DNA of 64,000 nt from Paenibacillus tritici (GTDB lineage Bacteria > Bacillota > Bacilli > Paenibacillales > Paenibacillaceae), in contig NZ_JABMKX010000004.1 of the NCBI RefSeq assembly GCF_013204885.1, positions 389,190 to 453,189 of the forward strand. Direction: 5' to 3'. Positions 34,547-43,086 of the stretch are shown one piece after another (the stretch's first letter is position 1; the number at the start of each line of letters is the position of its first letter). The translations under genes were made by a program, and so were the position numbers. The notes under the pieces are model-generated. The model was not told where the DNA came from, made no database searches, and was given only the letters and a program-made list of their open reading frames with translations.

Positions 34547-35628
34547 TTAAGGTGCTGCTGGTGGATGATGAAGGCTGGAACCGGGAGCTTGTGAGGACAT
34601 TTGGCACTTGGGAGGCCTTCGGAATGGAGATCGTCGGTGAATCCGAAGGGGGGAATGAAGCTCTCCGTCTTGCCGGTGTCCTTGAGCCGGATATTGTAAT
34701 TACGGATATGCGTATGCCCGGCACAGACGGTGTCATGCTGATGAATGCGCTGCATAATGAGTACCCGGAGATGAAGGTCATCGTGATCAGCGGCTACGAC
34801 GATTTCAAATATGCCCAGAGTGCCCTGCGGTATGGTGCGGTGGATTATCTGCTGAAGCCTATTGATCCCGCCGAGCTGAATGCTGTGCTGGACAAATGCC
34901 GCAAGGAATTGGAGGAGGCCGCCGCTGAGCATGAGCAGTACAGGCTGGATATTGATGTCTCCTGGTCCCTTGCCAGCCACAAACAGCTAATGAAGGCTCA
35001 TTTCAATGAGCTTAATGTTGAAAGTGTCCATGCGGTGCTGGGCAATATTACGGAGGAGCTTAAGCTGGGCAGTGTCCAGAGTCCGGGAATGCTCCGTCAG
35101 GCTGCCAGTGAGATGCTGCTGCTGTTGAAGGAATTACAGCGCGGCAACGGACTTGAGGATGTCCATCTGAAGACAGAAATTCCTGGTGCGGTGCTGACCG
35201 CTCCGGAAAGTCTGGAGTGCTGGCTGAGGGAGCTGTACACGGAGAGTCTGGAGCAGCTCATCGGTCAGCGCAGATTCAAGAATAAGCTTAACCTTGAGGA
35301 TGTCCGGCAGTATATCTGCGGTCATTATGCCGAGGCGGTAACGCTGGAGGGACTCTCCCGGGTATTCTTTGTCAGCAAAGAATATCTGAGCAAGGTATTT
35401 AAGCTGGAATATGGCATCAACGTTACGGATTATATTCTCAGGCTGCGGATGGACAAAGCGAAGCAGTGGCTGGAGAGCGGGAATATCCCGATCAAGACGG
35501 TGGCCGAGCTGGCCGGATATGAGGATGTCGGTTATTTTTACCGCGTGTTCAAGAAGCATTTCGGAGTAGCTCCAGGCGAAATGAGGAAGCAGGCCGAAGG
35601 TTTAAAAATGTCCAATCCCGAAGGGTAA
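34543..35628 (+). CDS. YesN-type response regulator with AraC output domain
   Basis: Receiver domain (residues 1-120) with phospho-accepting Asp55 in DIVITDMRMPG and the conserved Lys in LLKPIDPAEL; a middle linker; and a C-terminal AraC helix-turn-helix (TLEGLSRVFFVSKEYLSKVFK; TVAELAGYEDVGYFYRVFKK). 361 aa. The ATG overlaps the kinase stop codon, indicating translational coupling. It likely activates the downstream lipoprotein-permease-GH42 genes; the promoter region at 35643-35679 is a candidate target. Confidence 0.92.
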   Translation: MIKVLLVDDEGWNRELVRTFGTWEAFGMEIVGESEGGNEALRLAGVLEPDIVITDMRMPGTDGVMLMNALHNEYPEMKVIVISGYDDFKYAQSALRYGAVDYLLKPIDPAELNAVLDKCRKELEEAAAEHEQYRLDIDVSWSLASHKQLMKAHFNELNVESVHAVLGNITEELKLGSVQSPGMLRQAASEMLLLLKELQRGNGLEDVHLKTEIPGAVLTAPESLECWLRELYTESLEQLIGQRRFKNKLNLEDVRQYICGHYAEAVTLEGLSRVFFVSKEYLSKVFKLEYGINVTDYILRLRMDKAKQWLESGNIPIKTVAELAGYEDVGYFYRVFKKHFGVAPGEMRKQAEGLKMSNPEG

Positions 35629-35642
35629 AGCCGTCCAATTAA

Positions 35643-35679
35643 ACGCTTTCATAAACAGGATACAATGAAAGCGTAAACA
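35643..35679. promoter_or_regulatory. cre site within an inverted repeat at the CUT1 operon promoter
   Basis: ATGAAAGCGTAAACA (35665-35679) matches the cre consensus WTGNAANCGNWNNCA fully. Its left half is mirrored by ACGCTTTCAT at 35643-35652, so the region is an inverted repeat with 10-base arms 12 bases apart. TACAAT at 35661-35666 between the arms may be the -10 box, with TTAAAC (35639) as a weak -35. Confidence 0.7.
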
Positions 35680-35707
35680 AAACAAAGACATTGGGAGGTC
35701 TTACAGC

Positions 35708-37021
35708 ATGAAACAGATGAGCAAAGGGATATTGGTTACCTTTCTCGCAGCTACGCTTCTTGCAGGCTGCGGCGGCAACAACAGCGGAACTGCGGGCAAT
35801 GCAGCCGGGGACGATACGAACAGCGGAGGCGCAGAGGGTAGTGCCAAAAGCGTCACGCTGAAGATGTTCATCGCGCAGCCGCGCTTCAAGGAGCAATATG
35901 ACAAGTACATTGCCGAATTCGTGAAGAAAGAGAAAGCCGACAAGAATATCGAGGTCACCGTACAGCTGGAAATGCCTACGGCAGACAATGCCTCCCAGAT
36001 CCTTAAGACACGGCTGGCTTCTAATGATGCACCGGATATCTTTGCGCTTCATGCGGTTAATGAAATTCCTTCCTATTATAAAGCCGGGTATCTGGAGGAT
36101 TTATCCAGCCAGCCGTTCGCAGCCAAGCTGCTGGACAGTGTGAAGCCTTCCGTAACCACTACAGACGGCAAGATTGTGGCGCTTCCGCTGGAGACTCTGT
36201 CCTGGGGGTATTTGTACAACAAGAAGATCTTCACTGAGCAAGGATTGACTCCACCGGCAACACTGACTGAGATGAAGAGCGTCATTGAGAAGCTGAAGGC
36301 TAAGGAGATCACACCGTTTGTCCTCTCCTATAAGGAATCCTGGATTCCGCAGCTGGTGCTGCCGCTGGCCGTAGGCGCAATGATGAAGACCCAAGATCCC
36401 GAATTCGTGAACAAGATGAACAAGGACGAAGGCTCCTTCACCGAGATGAAGCCGGCCATCTTCGATATCTTCGATCTGATCAATGCGAACGGAACAGCCA
36501 AGGCTACCGAAGTAGGCGGTGACGATGGGGCAGCAGCCTTCGCCGCCGGCAAAGGGGCCATGTGGCTAATGGGTCCATGGTATGCGGAGACGATCCTCAA
36601 GTCGAATCCGGACTTAGACTTCGGTGTTGCTCCGCTGCCAATCAGTGATGATCCTGCTGCGACGCTGATCAATCTGAGCGCCTCTACCTCGCTCGCCGTT
36701 TCGCCGACCAGCAAGAACAAAGAAGTCGCGCTCGACTTCCTGAACTATGTGCTGGATGACCAGGCTTCGAACGGTCTGTTCCAGGCGATGAAGTTCAATC
36801 CGATCGCCACGGTGCACACCTATGAGAGCTATCCGTGGATCACAGAGGCCACTACCTATGTCAAAGCAGGCAAATCCGTACAGGACCCGGCTATTCCGCA
36901 ATCCGTGAAGGATGAGGTGGGCAAGGGACTGCAGGCTTATTATGCCGGTCAAGTGTCGCAGGATGATGTCCTGAAGGCGCTCGACAAGGCCTGGAAATCC
37001 TACAACAAGGTCAACAAATAA
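35708..37021 (+). CDS. Carbohydrate ABC transporter substrate-binding lipoprotein
   Basis: CUT1 binding protein of the MalE-like type. Lipobox LLAGC with Cys21, then a Gly/Asn-rich tether. Typical landmarks include APDIFALHAVNEIPSYYKAGYLEDLSSQ, WGYLYNKKIFTEQGLTPPATLTEM, and FAAGKGAMWLMGPWYAE. 437 aa. GGGAGG precedes the ATG. It is followed by two MalF/MalG-type permeases and a GH42 enzyme, so a beta-galactoside or arabinogalactan-type oligosaccharide is a reasonable guess for the substrate. Confidence 0.9.
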   Translation: MKQMSKGILVTFLAATLLAGCGGNNSGTAGNAAGDDTNSGGAEGSAKSVTLKMFIAQPRFKEQYDKYIAEFVKKEKADKNIEVTVQLEMPTADNASQILKTRLASNDAPDIFALHAVNEIPSYYKAGYLEDLSSQPFAAKLLDSVKPSVTTTDGKIVALPLETLSWGYLYNKKIFTEQGLTPPATLTEMKSVIEKLKAKEITPFVLSYKESWIPQLVLPLAVGAMMKTQDPEFVNKMNKDEGSFTEMKPAIFDIFDLINANGTAKATEVGGDDGAAAFAAGKGAMWLMGPWYAETILKSNPDLDFGVAPLPISDDPAATLINLSASTSLAVSPTSKNKEVALDFLNYVLDDQASNGLFQAMKFNPIATVHTYESYPWITEATTYVKAGKSVQDPAIPQSVKDEVGKGLQAYYAGQVSQDDVLKALDKAWKSYNKVNK

Positions 37022-37108
37022 GCAGCAGCCAAGCACTGGAACGGAAGGCGGGGCAGCCCGTCTTCCGCCACTCTGGTCGGTTATACACATAGGAGAGGAG
37101 CGGTTTCT

Positions 37109-37993
37109 GTGCCGGTCAAGAGCTACAAACATATAGCTTCACTGCTTGCCTTCGTCGCACCCGCACTGATTATCTATTCATTATTTCTGCTGATTCCTAC
37201 TATCGGCGGCATGTATTACAGCTTCACCGACTGGAACGGACTCAACGCGAATTATTCATTTATCGGACTCGGCAATTTCATTGAAGCGCTGCGTGAAGAT
37301 CCAGATTTCGTGCATGCGCTGCTGTTCACCCTGAAATATGTATTGTTCATGATTGTCCTGCAGAATGTGTTAGCGCTTATGCTGGCTGTGTTTATTGAGA
37401 CGAAGACCCGCAGCAAGGGGTTCTTCCGGACGATCTTCTTCATGCCGAACATGATCAGCACCATCATCAGCGCATTCATGTGGACGTTCGTATTCTCCCA
37501 GGTGCTGCCGCAGCTTGCGGAGAAGACAGCCATGACTTTTCTGGACCAGCTATGGATTGGGAATCCCAAGGTCTCTTTCTATTCGATCATTATCGTATCG
37601 CTGTGGAATGGCGTAGGCTATATGATGATTATATATCTGGCTGCCCTGCAGGGGGTGCCGCAGAGTCTGAAGGAAGCCGCTGTGATTGACGGGGCCAGCC
37701 CCTTCCAGAGCTTCCGCAAAGTGACGCTGCCCATGATTACCCATGCCGTGACCATCTGCTTGTTCCTTACGCTGAACGGGGCATTCAAAGTGTTCGAGGT
37801 AGTCTATGGACTCACCGGCGGCGGTCCAGGACGCAGTACCCAGGTCATTACGATGAATATATATGAAGAAGCCTTCTCCAACAACTTCCGGTATGGGTAT
37901 GCGAGTGCCAAATCCGTGATCCTGTTCGTCATTATCCTGCTGTTCACCTTCATCCAGATCGGTGTTATGAAAAGAAAAGAGGTGGAAGCATGA
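37109..37993 (+). CDS. Carbohydrate ABC transporter permease, MalF/UgpA type
   Basis: Six-span CUT1 permease: LLAFVAPALIIYSLFLLIPTIGG at the N terminus and an EAA loop SLKEAAVIDGASPFQSFRKVTLPMI near residue 190. Starts with GTG preceded by GGAGAGGAG. 294 aa, full length. The stop overlaps the next start by 4 bases. No ATPase gene is present. Confidence 0.92.
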   Translation: MPVKSYKHIASLLAFVAPALIIYSLFLLIPTIGGMYYSFTDWNGLNANYSFIGLGNFIEALREDPDFVHALLFTLKYVLFMIVLQNVLALMLAVFIETKTRSKGFFRTIFFMPNMISTIISAFMWTFVFSQVLPQLAEKTAMTFLDQLWIGNPKVSFYSIIIVSLWNGVGYMMIIYLAALQGVPQSLKEAAVIDGASPFQSFRKVTLPMITHAVTICLFLTLNGAFKVFEVVYGLTGGGPGRSTQVITMNIYEEAFSNNFRYGYASAKSVILFVIILLFTFIQIGVMKRKEVEA

Positions 37994-38817
37994 GGCTGAA
38001 CAAAGGAAGTTCCTTCCTCATCACATTGTTCCTCTGCGCAGGTGCGGTCATTTCCTTTTTCCCGATTTATCTGGCCATCATTAATTCTGTGAAGACCCAG
38101 GGAGAGATGTTCACCTCCTTCATCGCCCTGCCGACCCGGCTGCATTTCGAGAATTACAGCCAGGCCTTTCATAAAGTCCATCTGCTGAACAGCACGCTGA
38201 ATTCGGTGATTGTCTCGGTTCTCGGAATCAGCGGCATCATCTTCTGTGCTGCCCTGGCCGGCTACAAGCTGTCCCGCACCTCCGGCAGACTGAGCGCTAT
38301 GATCTTCTCGCTGTTCATCGCTTCCATGCTCGTCCCGTTCCATTCGATTATGATTCCGCTTACCCGTATGGCCAAAGCACTGCATGTCAGCGGCAGCACT
38401 TACGGGCTGGCAGTCATCTATATCGGGCTTGGCGTGAATATGGCGGTGTTCCTCTATCACGGGTTTGTGAAATCCATCCCCCGTGAACTGGAGGAGGCGG
38501 CGCGCATTGACGGCTGCGGAGAGTTTCAGACCTTTTGGCGGATTATTTTTCCGCTACTCGTCCCGATTACCGTGACCATTGCAATTCTGGATTTCCTGTG
38601 GATCTGGAATGACTTCCTGCTGCCGCTGCTGATGCTGACGGATTCAACCAAGTACACCCTGATTCTGTCTACGAATACCCTGTTCGGAGAATATAACAAG
38701 GAATGGCCGCTGATCCTGGCGGCACTGGTATTGACAGCGCTCCCTGTAATTCTTATCTATGGTTTCTTTCAGAAGTTTATTATGCAGGGAATTGCGGAAG
38801 GTGCTATTAAAGGCTAA
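37990..38817 (+). CDS. Carbohydrate ABC transporter permease, MalG/UgpE type
   Basis: Second CUT1 permease with EAA loop ELEEAARIDGCGEFQTFWRIIFPLL near residue 162 and the family's C-terminal end MQGIAEGAIKG. 275 aa, full length. AGAGGTGG precedes the ATG inside the upstream gene; the 4-base overlap suggests coupled translation. It partners the MalF-type protein encoded just upstream. Confidence 0.92.
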   Translation: MRLNKGSSFLITLFLCAGAVISFFPIYLAIINSVKTQGEMFTSFIALPTRLHFENYSQAFHKVHLLNSTLNSVIVSVLGISGIIFCAALAGYKLSRTSGRLSAMIFSLFIASMLVPFHSIMIPLTRMAKALHVSGSTYGLAVIYIGLGVNMAVFLYHGFVKSIPRELEEAARIDGCGEFQTFWRIIFPLLVPITVTIAILDFLWIWNDFLLPLLMLTDSTKYTLILSTNTLFGEYNKEWPLILAALVLTALPVILIYGFFQKFIMQGIAEGAIKG

Positions 38818-38834
38818 ACAGAGAGGACAGGTGT

Positions 38835-40850
38835 ATGATGAACCAGCTGCGTTACGGAGTTGCTTATTATGATGAATACATGCCTTATGAACGTCTGGCA
38901 GAGGATATCGCCATGATGCAGGAAGCGGGCATTAACACGGTACGGATTGCCGAATCCACCTGGAGTACCCACGAGCCGCAGAATGGCGTCTTTGACTTCA
39001 CCTCTGTGGACCGGGTGCTGGATGCGATGGCAGCCGCCGGCATCGCAGTTATTGTTGGAACACCAACCTATGCGGTGCCAACCTGGCTGGTCAAGGAACA
39101 TCCAGAGGTGCTGGCCGTAACTCCAAGGGGGCCCGGGAAGTATGGGGCCAGGCAGATCATGGATATTACGAGCCCGGCCTATCTGTTCCATGCGGAGCGG
39201 ATCATCAGGAGGCTGATCGGCAGGGTATGCAAGCATCCGGCGGTTATCGGCTATCAGACGGACAACGAGACCAAGCATTATGATACGGCCGGAGATAATG
39301 TGCAGCATCTGTTCGTTAAGTATATGCGGGAGCGGTTCGGCACGCTGGAGGAGATCAACCGCCGCTTCGGTCTGGACTACTGGAGCAACCGGATCAACAG
39401 CTGGGAGGACTTTCCTGCGGTTACGGGCACCATTAACGGCAGCCTGGGTGCTGAATTTGCCCGCTTCCAGCGCGGGCTGGTGACGAATTTCCTCGCCTGG
39501 CAGGCTGCGCTGGTGAACGAGTATAAGCAAACGGGTCAATTCGTGACCCAGAACTTCGATTTTGACTGGCGCGGACACTCCTTCGGACTGCAGCCTGCTG
39601 TGGACCATTTCGCGGCGGCGGAGGCATTCGATATCGCCGGTGTGGACATCTACCATCCGTCACAGCATGAGCTGACAGGAACAGAGATTGCCTTCGGCGG
39701 CGACCTGACCCGTTCGCTGAAGCGCAGCAATTATCTTGTTCTGGAGACCCAGGCGCAGGCCTTCTCCCATTGGACGCCTTATCCTGGACAACTGAGGCTG
39801 CAAGCGTTCAGCCATCTGGCTTCCGGTGCGGACATGGTCGCCTACTGGCACTGGCATTCGATCCACAATTCCATGGAGACGTATTGGAAGGGCCTGCTCA
39901 GCCATGACTTCAAGCCCAATCCGGTGTATAACGAAGCGAAGACGATTGGCCGTGACTTCGCCCGCTTAAGCGATAAGCTCGCCGGCCTCCAGAAGCAGAA
40001 CAAGGTGGCGGTCATGGTCAGCAACGAGGCGCTGACTGCCATGGAATGGTTCAAGCTTCCGGACGGCCAAGGCTATAATGATGTGGTCCGCTGGCTCTAT
40101 GATGAGCTGTACCGGATGAATGTCGAATGCGACTTCATCCCGCCCGGCTGTACAGAGCTGTCCCGCTACAGCCTGATTATTGTACCGGCGCTGTATGCTG
40201 TGGAAGACGAGCCGCTGGAACGCCTGAATGCGTATGTGCATCAAGGCGGACATATGGTCTTTTCCTTCAAAAGCGGGTTCACGAACGGAGATGTCCAGGT
40301 GCGGACAGCCGTGCAGCCGGGCATCATCAGCGAAGCCTGCGGGGTTACCTACAGCCAGTTCATAACTCCGCATGAGGTAAGTTTGAAGAATGAAAGCGGG
40401 GAGTATAGCGGCGAAGACCGGGAGGTCACAAGCTGGATGGAGCTGCTTACACCTACGACAGCCGAGGTCCTGTACCGTTACGGGCACCGGCATTGGGGGC
40501 AGTATGCCGCAGTGACCCGGAACCGCTACGGGAACGGAACTGCGGTCTATATCGGCTGCATGACCAGCCGGGGTCTGCTCAGCAGTATTCTGAAATCCGC
40601 AGTAGCGGAAGCCGGATTATGGGGGCCGGACCAGGAGCTGTCCTGGCCGCTGATTGTCAGAAGCGGAACCAACCGCCAGGGGGACAAGGTCCGTTACTAT
40701 TTCAATTACAGCGATGACCCGCATCAGGTGCAATACCCTTACGGGACAGCGGTTGAGCTGCTCTCCGGCCAGGAGGCTATGCCGGGGGCAACCTTCGATC
40801 TGGAACCCTGGGGAGTGCTGATTATGCTGGAGACAAGCTCCGGGAGTTGA
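38835..40850 (+). CDS. Glycoside hydrolase family 42 beta-galactosidase
   Basis: Intracellular beta-galactosidase that would hydrolyse the oligosaccharide brought in by the preceding importer. GH42 landmarks: RIAESTWSTHEPQNGVFDF near residue 36, the acid/base Glu in YQTDNETKHY near residue 140, the nucleophile Glu in YLVLETQAQ near residue 303, a trimerisation domain, and a C-terminal beta domain. 671 aa, typical. GAGAGGACAGG precedes tandem ATG codons at 38835 and 38838. Last gene of the CUT1 operon; no clear terminator was seen before the riboswitch. Confidence 0.93.
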   Translation: MMNQLRYGVAYYDEYMPYERLAEDIAMMQEAGINTVRIAESTWSTHEPQNGVFDFTSVDRVLDAMAAAGIAVIVGTPTYAVPTWLVKEHPEVLAVTPRGPGKYGARQIMDITSPAYLFHAERIIRRLIGRVCKHPAVIGYQTDNETKHYDTAGDNVQHLFVKYMRERFGTLEEINRRFGLDYWSNRINSWEDFPAVTGTINGSLGAEFARFQRGLVTNFLAWQAALVNEYKQTGQFVTQNFDFDWRGHSFGLQPAVDHFAAAEAFDIAGVDIYHPSQHELTGTEIAFGGDLTRSLKRSNYLVLETQAQAFSHWTPYPGQLRLQAFSHLASGADMVAYWHWHSIHNSMETYWKGLLSHDFKPNPVYNEAKTIGRDFARLSDKLAGLQKQNKVAVMVSNEALTAMEWFKLPDGQGYNDVVRWLYDELYRMNVECDFIPPGCTELSRYSLIIVPALYAVEDEPLERLNAYVHQGGHMVFSFKSGFTNGDVQVRTAVQPGIISEACGVTYSQFITPHEVSLKNESGEYSGEDREVTSWMELLTPTTAEVLYRYGHRHWGQYAAVTRNRYGNGTAVYIGCMTSRGLLSSILKSAVAEAGLWGPDQELSWPLIVRSGTNRQGDKVRYYFNYSDDPHQVQYPYGTAVELLSGQEAMPGATFDLEPWGVLIMLETSSGS

Positions 40851-40937
40851 TCCGGCAACTGCTGCCGGAGAATAGCAAGGGTTGCTTTTCGCAGTGTTAT
40901 TTGCTAACATACGACGTAAGTTCATAAGCTTTTATTG

Positions 40938-41080
40938 TTCTCTAGGGTTCCGCAGCGAAGGTGAACACCGCTGGCTGGTCCGAGGGAGAACGCACGGATA
41001 GAGTTCATATCCGTGTATACACGGAGGGACAAAAGCCCGGGAGGTATCGTCTGCAGAGACGATAACCTTCCGGGCTTATT
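40938..41080 (+). promoter_or_regulatory. Guanidine-I riboswitch (ykkC class)
   Basis: The conserved ykkC-RNA blocks are present in order: CTAGGGTTCCG (40942), CTGGCTGGTCCGAG (40971), then after a variable hairpin (CACGGATA...TATCCGTG) ACACGGAGGGACAAAAGCCCGGGAGG (from 41020). The 3' part overlaps a terminator (41034-41080). In this class guanidine binding prevents termination and allows expression of the exporter genes downstream, here an SMR pair. Confidence 0.93.
41034..41080 (+). terminator. Riboswitch-controlled terminator
   Basis: AGCCCGGGAGGTATCGTC pairs with GACGATAACCTTCCGGGCT around TGCAGA, followed by TATTATTTT. The 5' arm contains aptamer nucleotides (AAGCCCGGGAGG), so ligand-bound aptamer and terminator are mutually exclusive. 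Confidence 0.88.
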
Positions 41081-41107
41081 ATTTTGAATCACAGGAGGCA
41101 GGACGGA

Positions 41108-41464
41108 ATGAAGAAGAGCACGAAGAGCTGGGTAATGATTGCAGGCGCAGCATGTTTTGAAGTGATATGGGTCATCGGGCTGAAGCACGCTGCTTCGCCT
41201 TGGGAATGGGCGGTAACGGCAGCAGCCATCCTGATCAGCTTCTATGCCCTCATCTGGGCCAGCGGCAGGCTGCCGGTGGGGACAGTCTATGCTGTGTTCG
41301 TGGGACTGGGGACAGCAGGCACCGTTCTGGCGGGCGGAATTCTATTCCATGAGCCGCTGCGGCCGCTGAAGCTGCTGCTGATCGGCCTGCTGCTGGCAGG
41401 GGTGGTCGGGCTGAAGCTGGTGACGCCGGCCGAGGAACCTAAACAAGCAAAGGAGCTGAACTGA
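41108..41464 (+). CDS. ykkC: SMR-family guanidinium exporter subunit, YkkC-like
   Basis: Four-span small multidrug resistance protein (118 aa). The essential Glu is in [13 protein letters not shown] near residue 15; [20 protein letters not shown] and [16 protein letters not shown] are typical of YkkC. AGGAGG lies 9 bases before the ATG at 41108. It forms a heterodimer-type pair with the next gene, one base away. Placement behind a guanidine-I riboswitch indicates guanidinium export rather than general drug efflux. Confidence 0.92.
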   Translation: MKKSTKSWVMIAGAACFEVIWVIGLKHAASPWEWAVTAAAILISFYALIWASGRLPVGTVYAVFVGLGTAGTVLAGGILFHEPLRPLKLLLIGLLLAGVVGLKLVTPAEEPKQAKELN

Positions 41465-41465
41465 T

Positions 41466-41780
41466 ATGGCATGGATCATGCTGGTTGCCGCAGGTTTATG
41501 CGAGATGTTCGGGGTAGCAATGATTGGCAAGCTGCACAAGAACCGGAATTGGCAGTCTGTCGCACTGCTTGTTCTGGGGTTCGGAGCAAGCTTCCTGCTG
41601 CTCTCCCTGGCGATGGAGAGCCTACCCATGGGGATAGCGTATGCGATCTGGACGGGGATCGGAGCGTCCGGGGCAGCGGTCATGGGAATGGTATTCTATG
41701 GTGAAGCGCGTGATCCTCGGCGGATTGCCTGCATCGTGCTGATCCTGGGGGCTGTCGCCGGGCTGAAGCTTATCGGCTGA
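41466..41780 (+). CDS. ykkD: SMR-family guanidinium exporter subunit, YkkD-like
   Basis: Second half of the paired SMR exporter, 104 aa with four hydrophobic spans. Essential Glu in AGLCEMFGVAMIGK near residue 13; MESLPMGIAYAIWTGIGASGAAV is the typical GxxYAxWxGxG loop-helix. It starts one base after the stop of the partner gene, with AAAGGAG in the preceding coding sequence. The two proteins probably assemble in opposite membrane orientations, as in other paired SMR systems. Confidence 0.92.
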   Translation: MAWIMLVAAGLCEMFGVAMIGKLHKNRNWQSVALLVLGFGASFLLLSLAMESLPMGIAYAIWTGIGASGAAVMGMVFYGEARDPRRIACIVLILGAVAGLKLIG

Positions 41781-41888
41781 TTCTGCTCCAAACGTTACAG
41801 ACTTAGACACTTGCCGGATGTTTCACAGGAGCTAATATGGTAAGTATAGTAAGTAATAACATTATCCTATAAGGAGACTTCCATTATT

Positions 41889-42752
41889 ATGAGCAAACCT
41901 GTATCTGATACGATCATTTTACCGGATGGAGCTGTATTGCCGAGAGTGGGACAGGGAACCTGGCAGATCGGCGAGGAGCCTGCGAAGCGGGCAGAAGAGA
42001 TTGCCGCATTGCGGCAAGGTGTGGAGCTGGGCATGAATCTGATTGATACGGCCGAGATGTACGGGGACGGCCGCTCCGAGGAGCTGGTCGGTGAAGCGCT
42101 GGAGGGCATCCGCGACAGCGTGTTCCTGGTCTCCAAGGTGTACCCGCATAATGCTGGCGGGACTAAGCTGGTCAGCAGCTGCGAAGCCAGCCTGAAGCGG
42201 CTGGGCACGGATCATCTGGATCTGTACCTGCTGCATTGGCGCGGCACCATCCCGCTGGAAGAGACGGTGGAAGGGATGGAGGCCTTGGTCGCTTCGGGCA
42301 AAATAGTCCGCTGGGGCGTATCCAATCTGGATACCCCGGATATGCAGGAGCTGCTCCGCATTCCGGGCGGCAATCACTGCGCAGTGAACCAGGTGCTCTA
42401 TCATCTTGGCTCAAGAGGCATCGAGCATGAGCTGCTGCCCTGGATGAGAGGCCACAAAATTCCTGTCATGGCGTATTCCCCGCTGGCCCAGGCAGGAACG
42501 CTGAGAAAAGGGCTGACCGAGAATGAAGCGGTCCAGCAGATCGCCCGGAATCACGGGGTCACCCCCCTGCAGGTTCTGCTGGCCTGGAGCATCCGCGAAG
42601 GGGATGTACTAGCTATCCCCAAGGCCGGAAGCGTCAAGCATGTGATTGAGAACGCGGCTGCCGGCAAGCTGGTGCTTACAGACGACGAGCTATGGCAGCT
42701 GGACGATGCTTTTCCGCAGCCGTCGTGGAAGGTTCCGCTGGATATGATCTGA
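41889..42752 (+). CDS. Aldo/keto reductase
   Basis: NAD(P)H-dependent reductase with the AKR TIM barrel. The catalytic tetrad is visible: Asp in LIDTAEMYGDG (residues 51-61, including the Tyr), Lys in FLVSKVYPHN near residue 82 and His in LYLLHWRGTIP near residue 116. The C-terminal cofactor loop reads LAIPKAGSVKHVIENA. 287 aa. AAGGAG precedes the ATG. It stands alone with its own terminator; substrate unknown. Confidence 0.9.
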   Translation: MSKPVSDTIILPDGAVLPRVGQGTWQIGEEPAKRAEEIAALRQGVELGMNLIDTAEMYGDGRSEELVGEALEGIRDSVFLVSKVYPHNAGGTKLVSSCEASLKRLGTDHLDLYLLHWRGTIPLEETVEGMEALVASGKIVRWGVSNLDTPDMQELLRIPGGNHCAVNQVLYHLGSRGIEHELLPWMRGHKIPVMAYSPLAQAGTLRKGLTENEAVQQIARNHGVTPLQVLLAWSIREGDVLAIPKAGSVKHVIENAAAGKLVLTDDELWQLDDAFPQPSWKVPLDMI

Positions 42753-42787
42753 TATGGATGTGACCCTGATATAGTGTAAGGCTGCGA

Positions 42788-42817
42788 GGCTGTCTCCACA
42801 GTGGAGACGGCTTTTTT
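42788..42817 (+). terminator. Terminator of the aldo/keto reductase gene
   Basis: CTGTCTCCAC and GTGGAGACGG form a near-continuous palindrome followed by CTTTTTT. Confidence 0.8.
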
Positions 42818-42943
42818 GCAGTGCGTGCCCTTAGGGAATTCATGATATTTTATGAAAAATGGTGCATTCTATAAAGATTATTATAGGCCGCCAGGAGCAT
42901 TGGAAATACCGGACTTTAGCCCCTTGGCAGGAACTCTTAAATG

Positions 42944-43002
42944 TTGTCAACAACGTTCATGACGAAACCGTGTTTTCAATTTGATGACAAAGAAAGCGCT
43001 TT
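42944..43002 (+). promoter_or_regulatory. Regulatory region of the mannitol operon
   Basis: The 330-base gap before mtlA holds TTGTCA with an inverted TGACGA partner (about 42946-42968) and a palindrome AAAGCGCTTT (42993-43002) that resembles a cre site but has two mismatches (AAGAAAGCGCTTTGA). These are candidate MtlR and CcpA sites. TATAAA at 42870 could be a -10 box, without a convincing -35. A 64-codon ORF across the region has no ribosome site and was rejected. Confidence 0.4.
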
Positions 43003-43086
43003 GATTTACGATGTGTTCAAAGGGAATAACCTTTCAGGAAGAGTAGCGGAAAGGCTTCCATTCATTTCAATAAGGGGGCATCTTAA

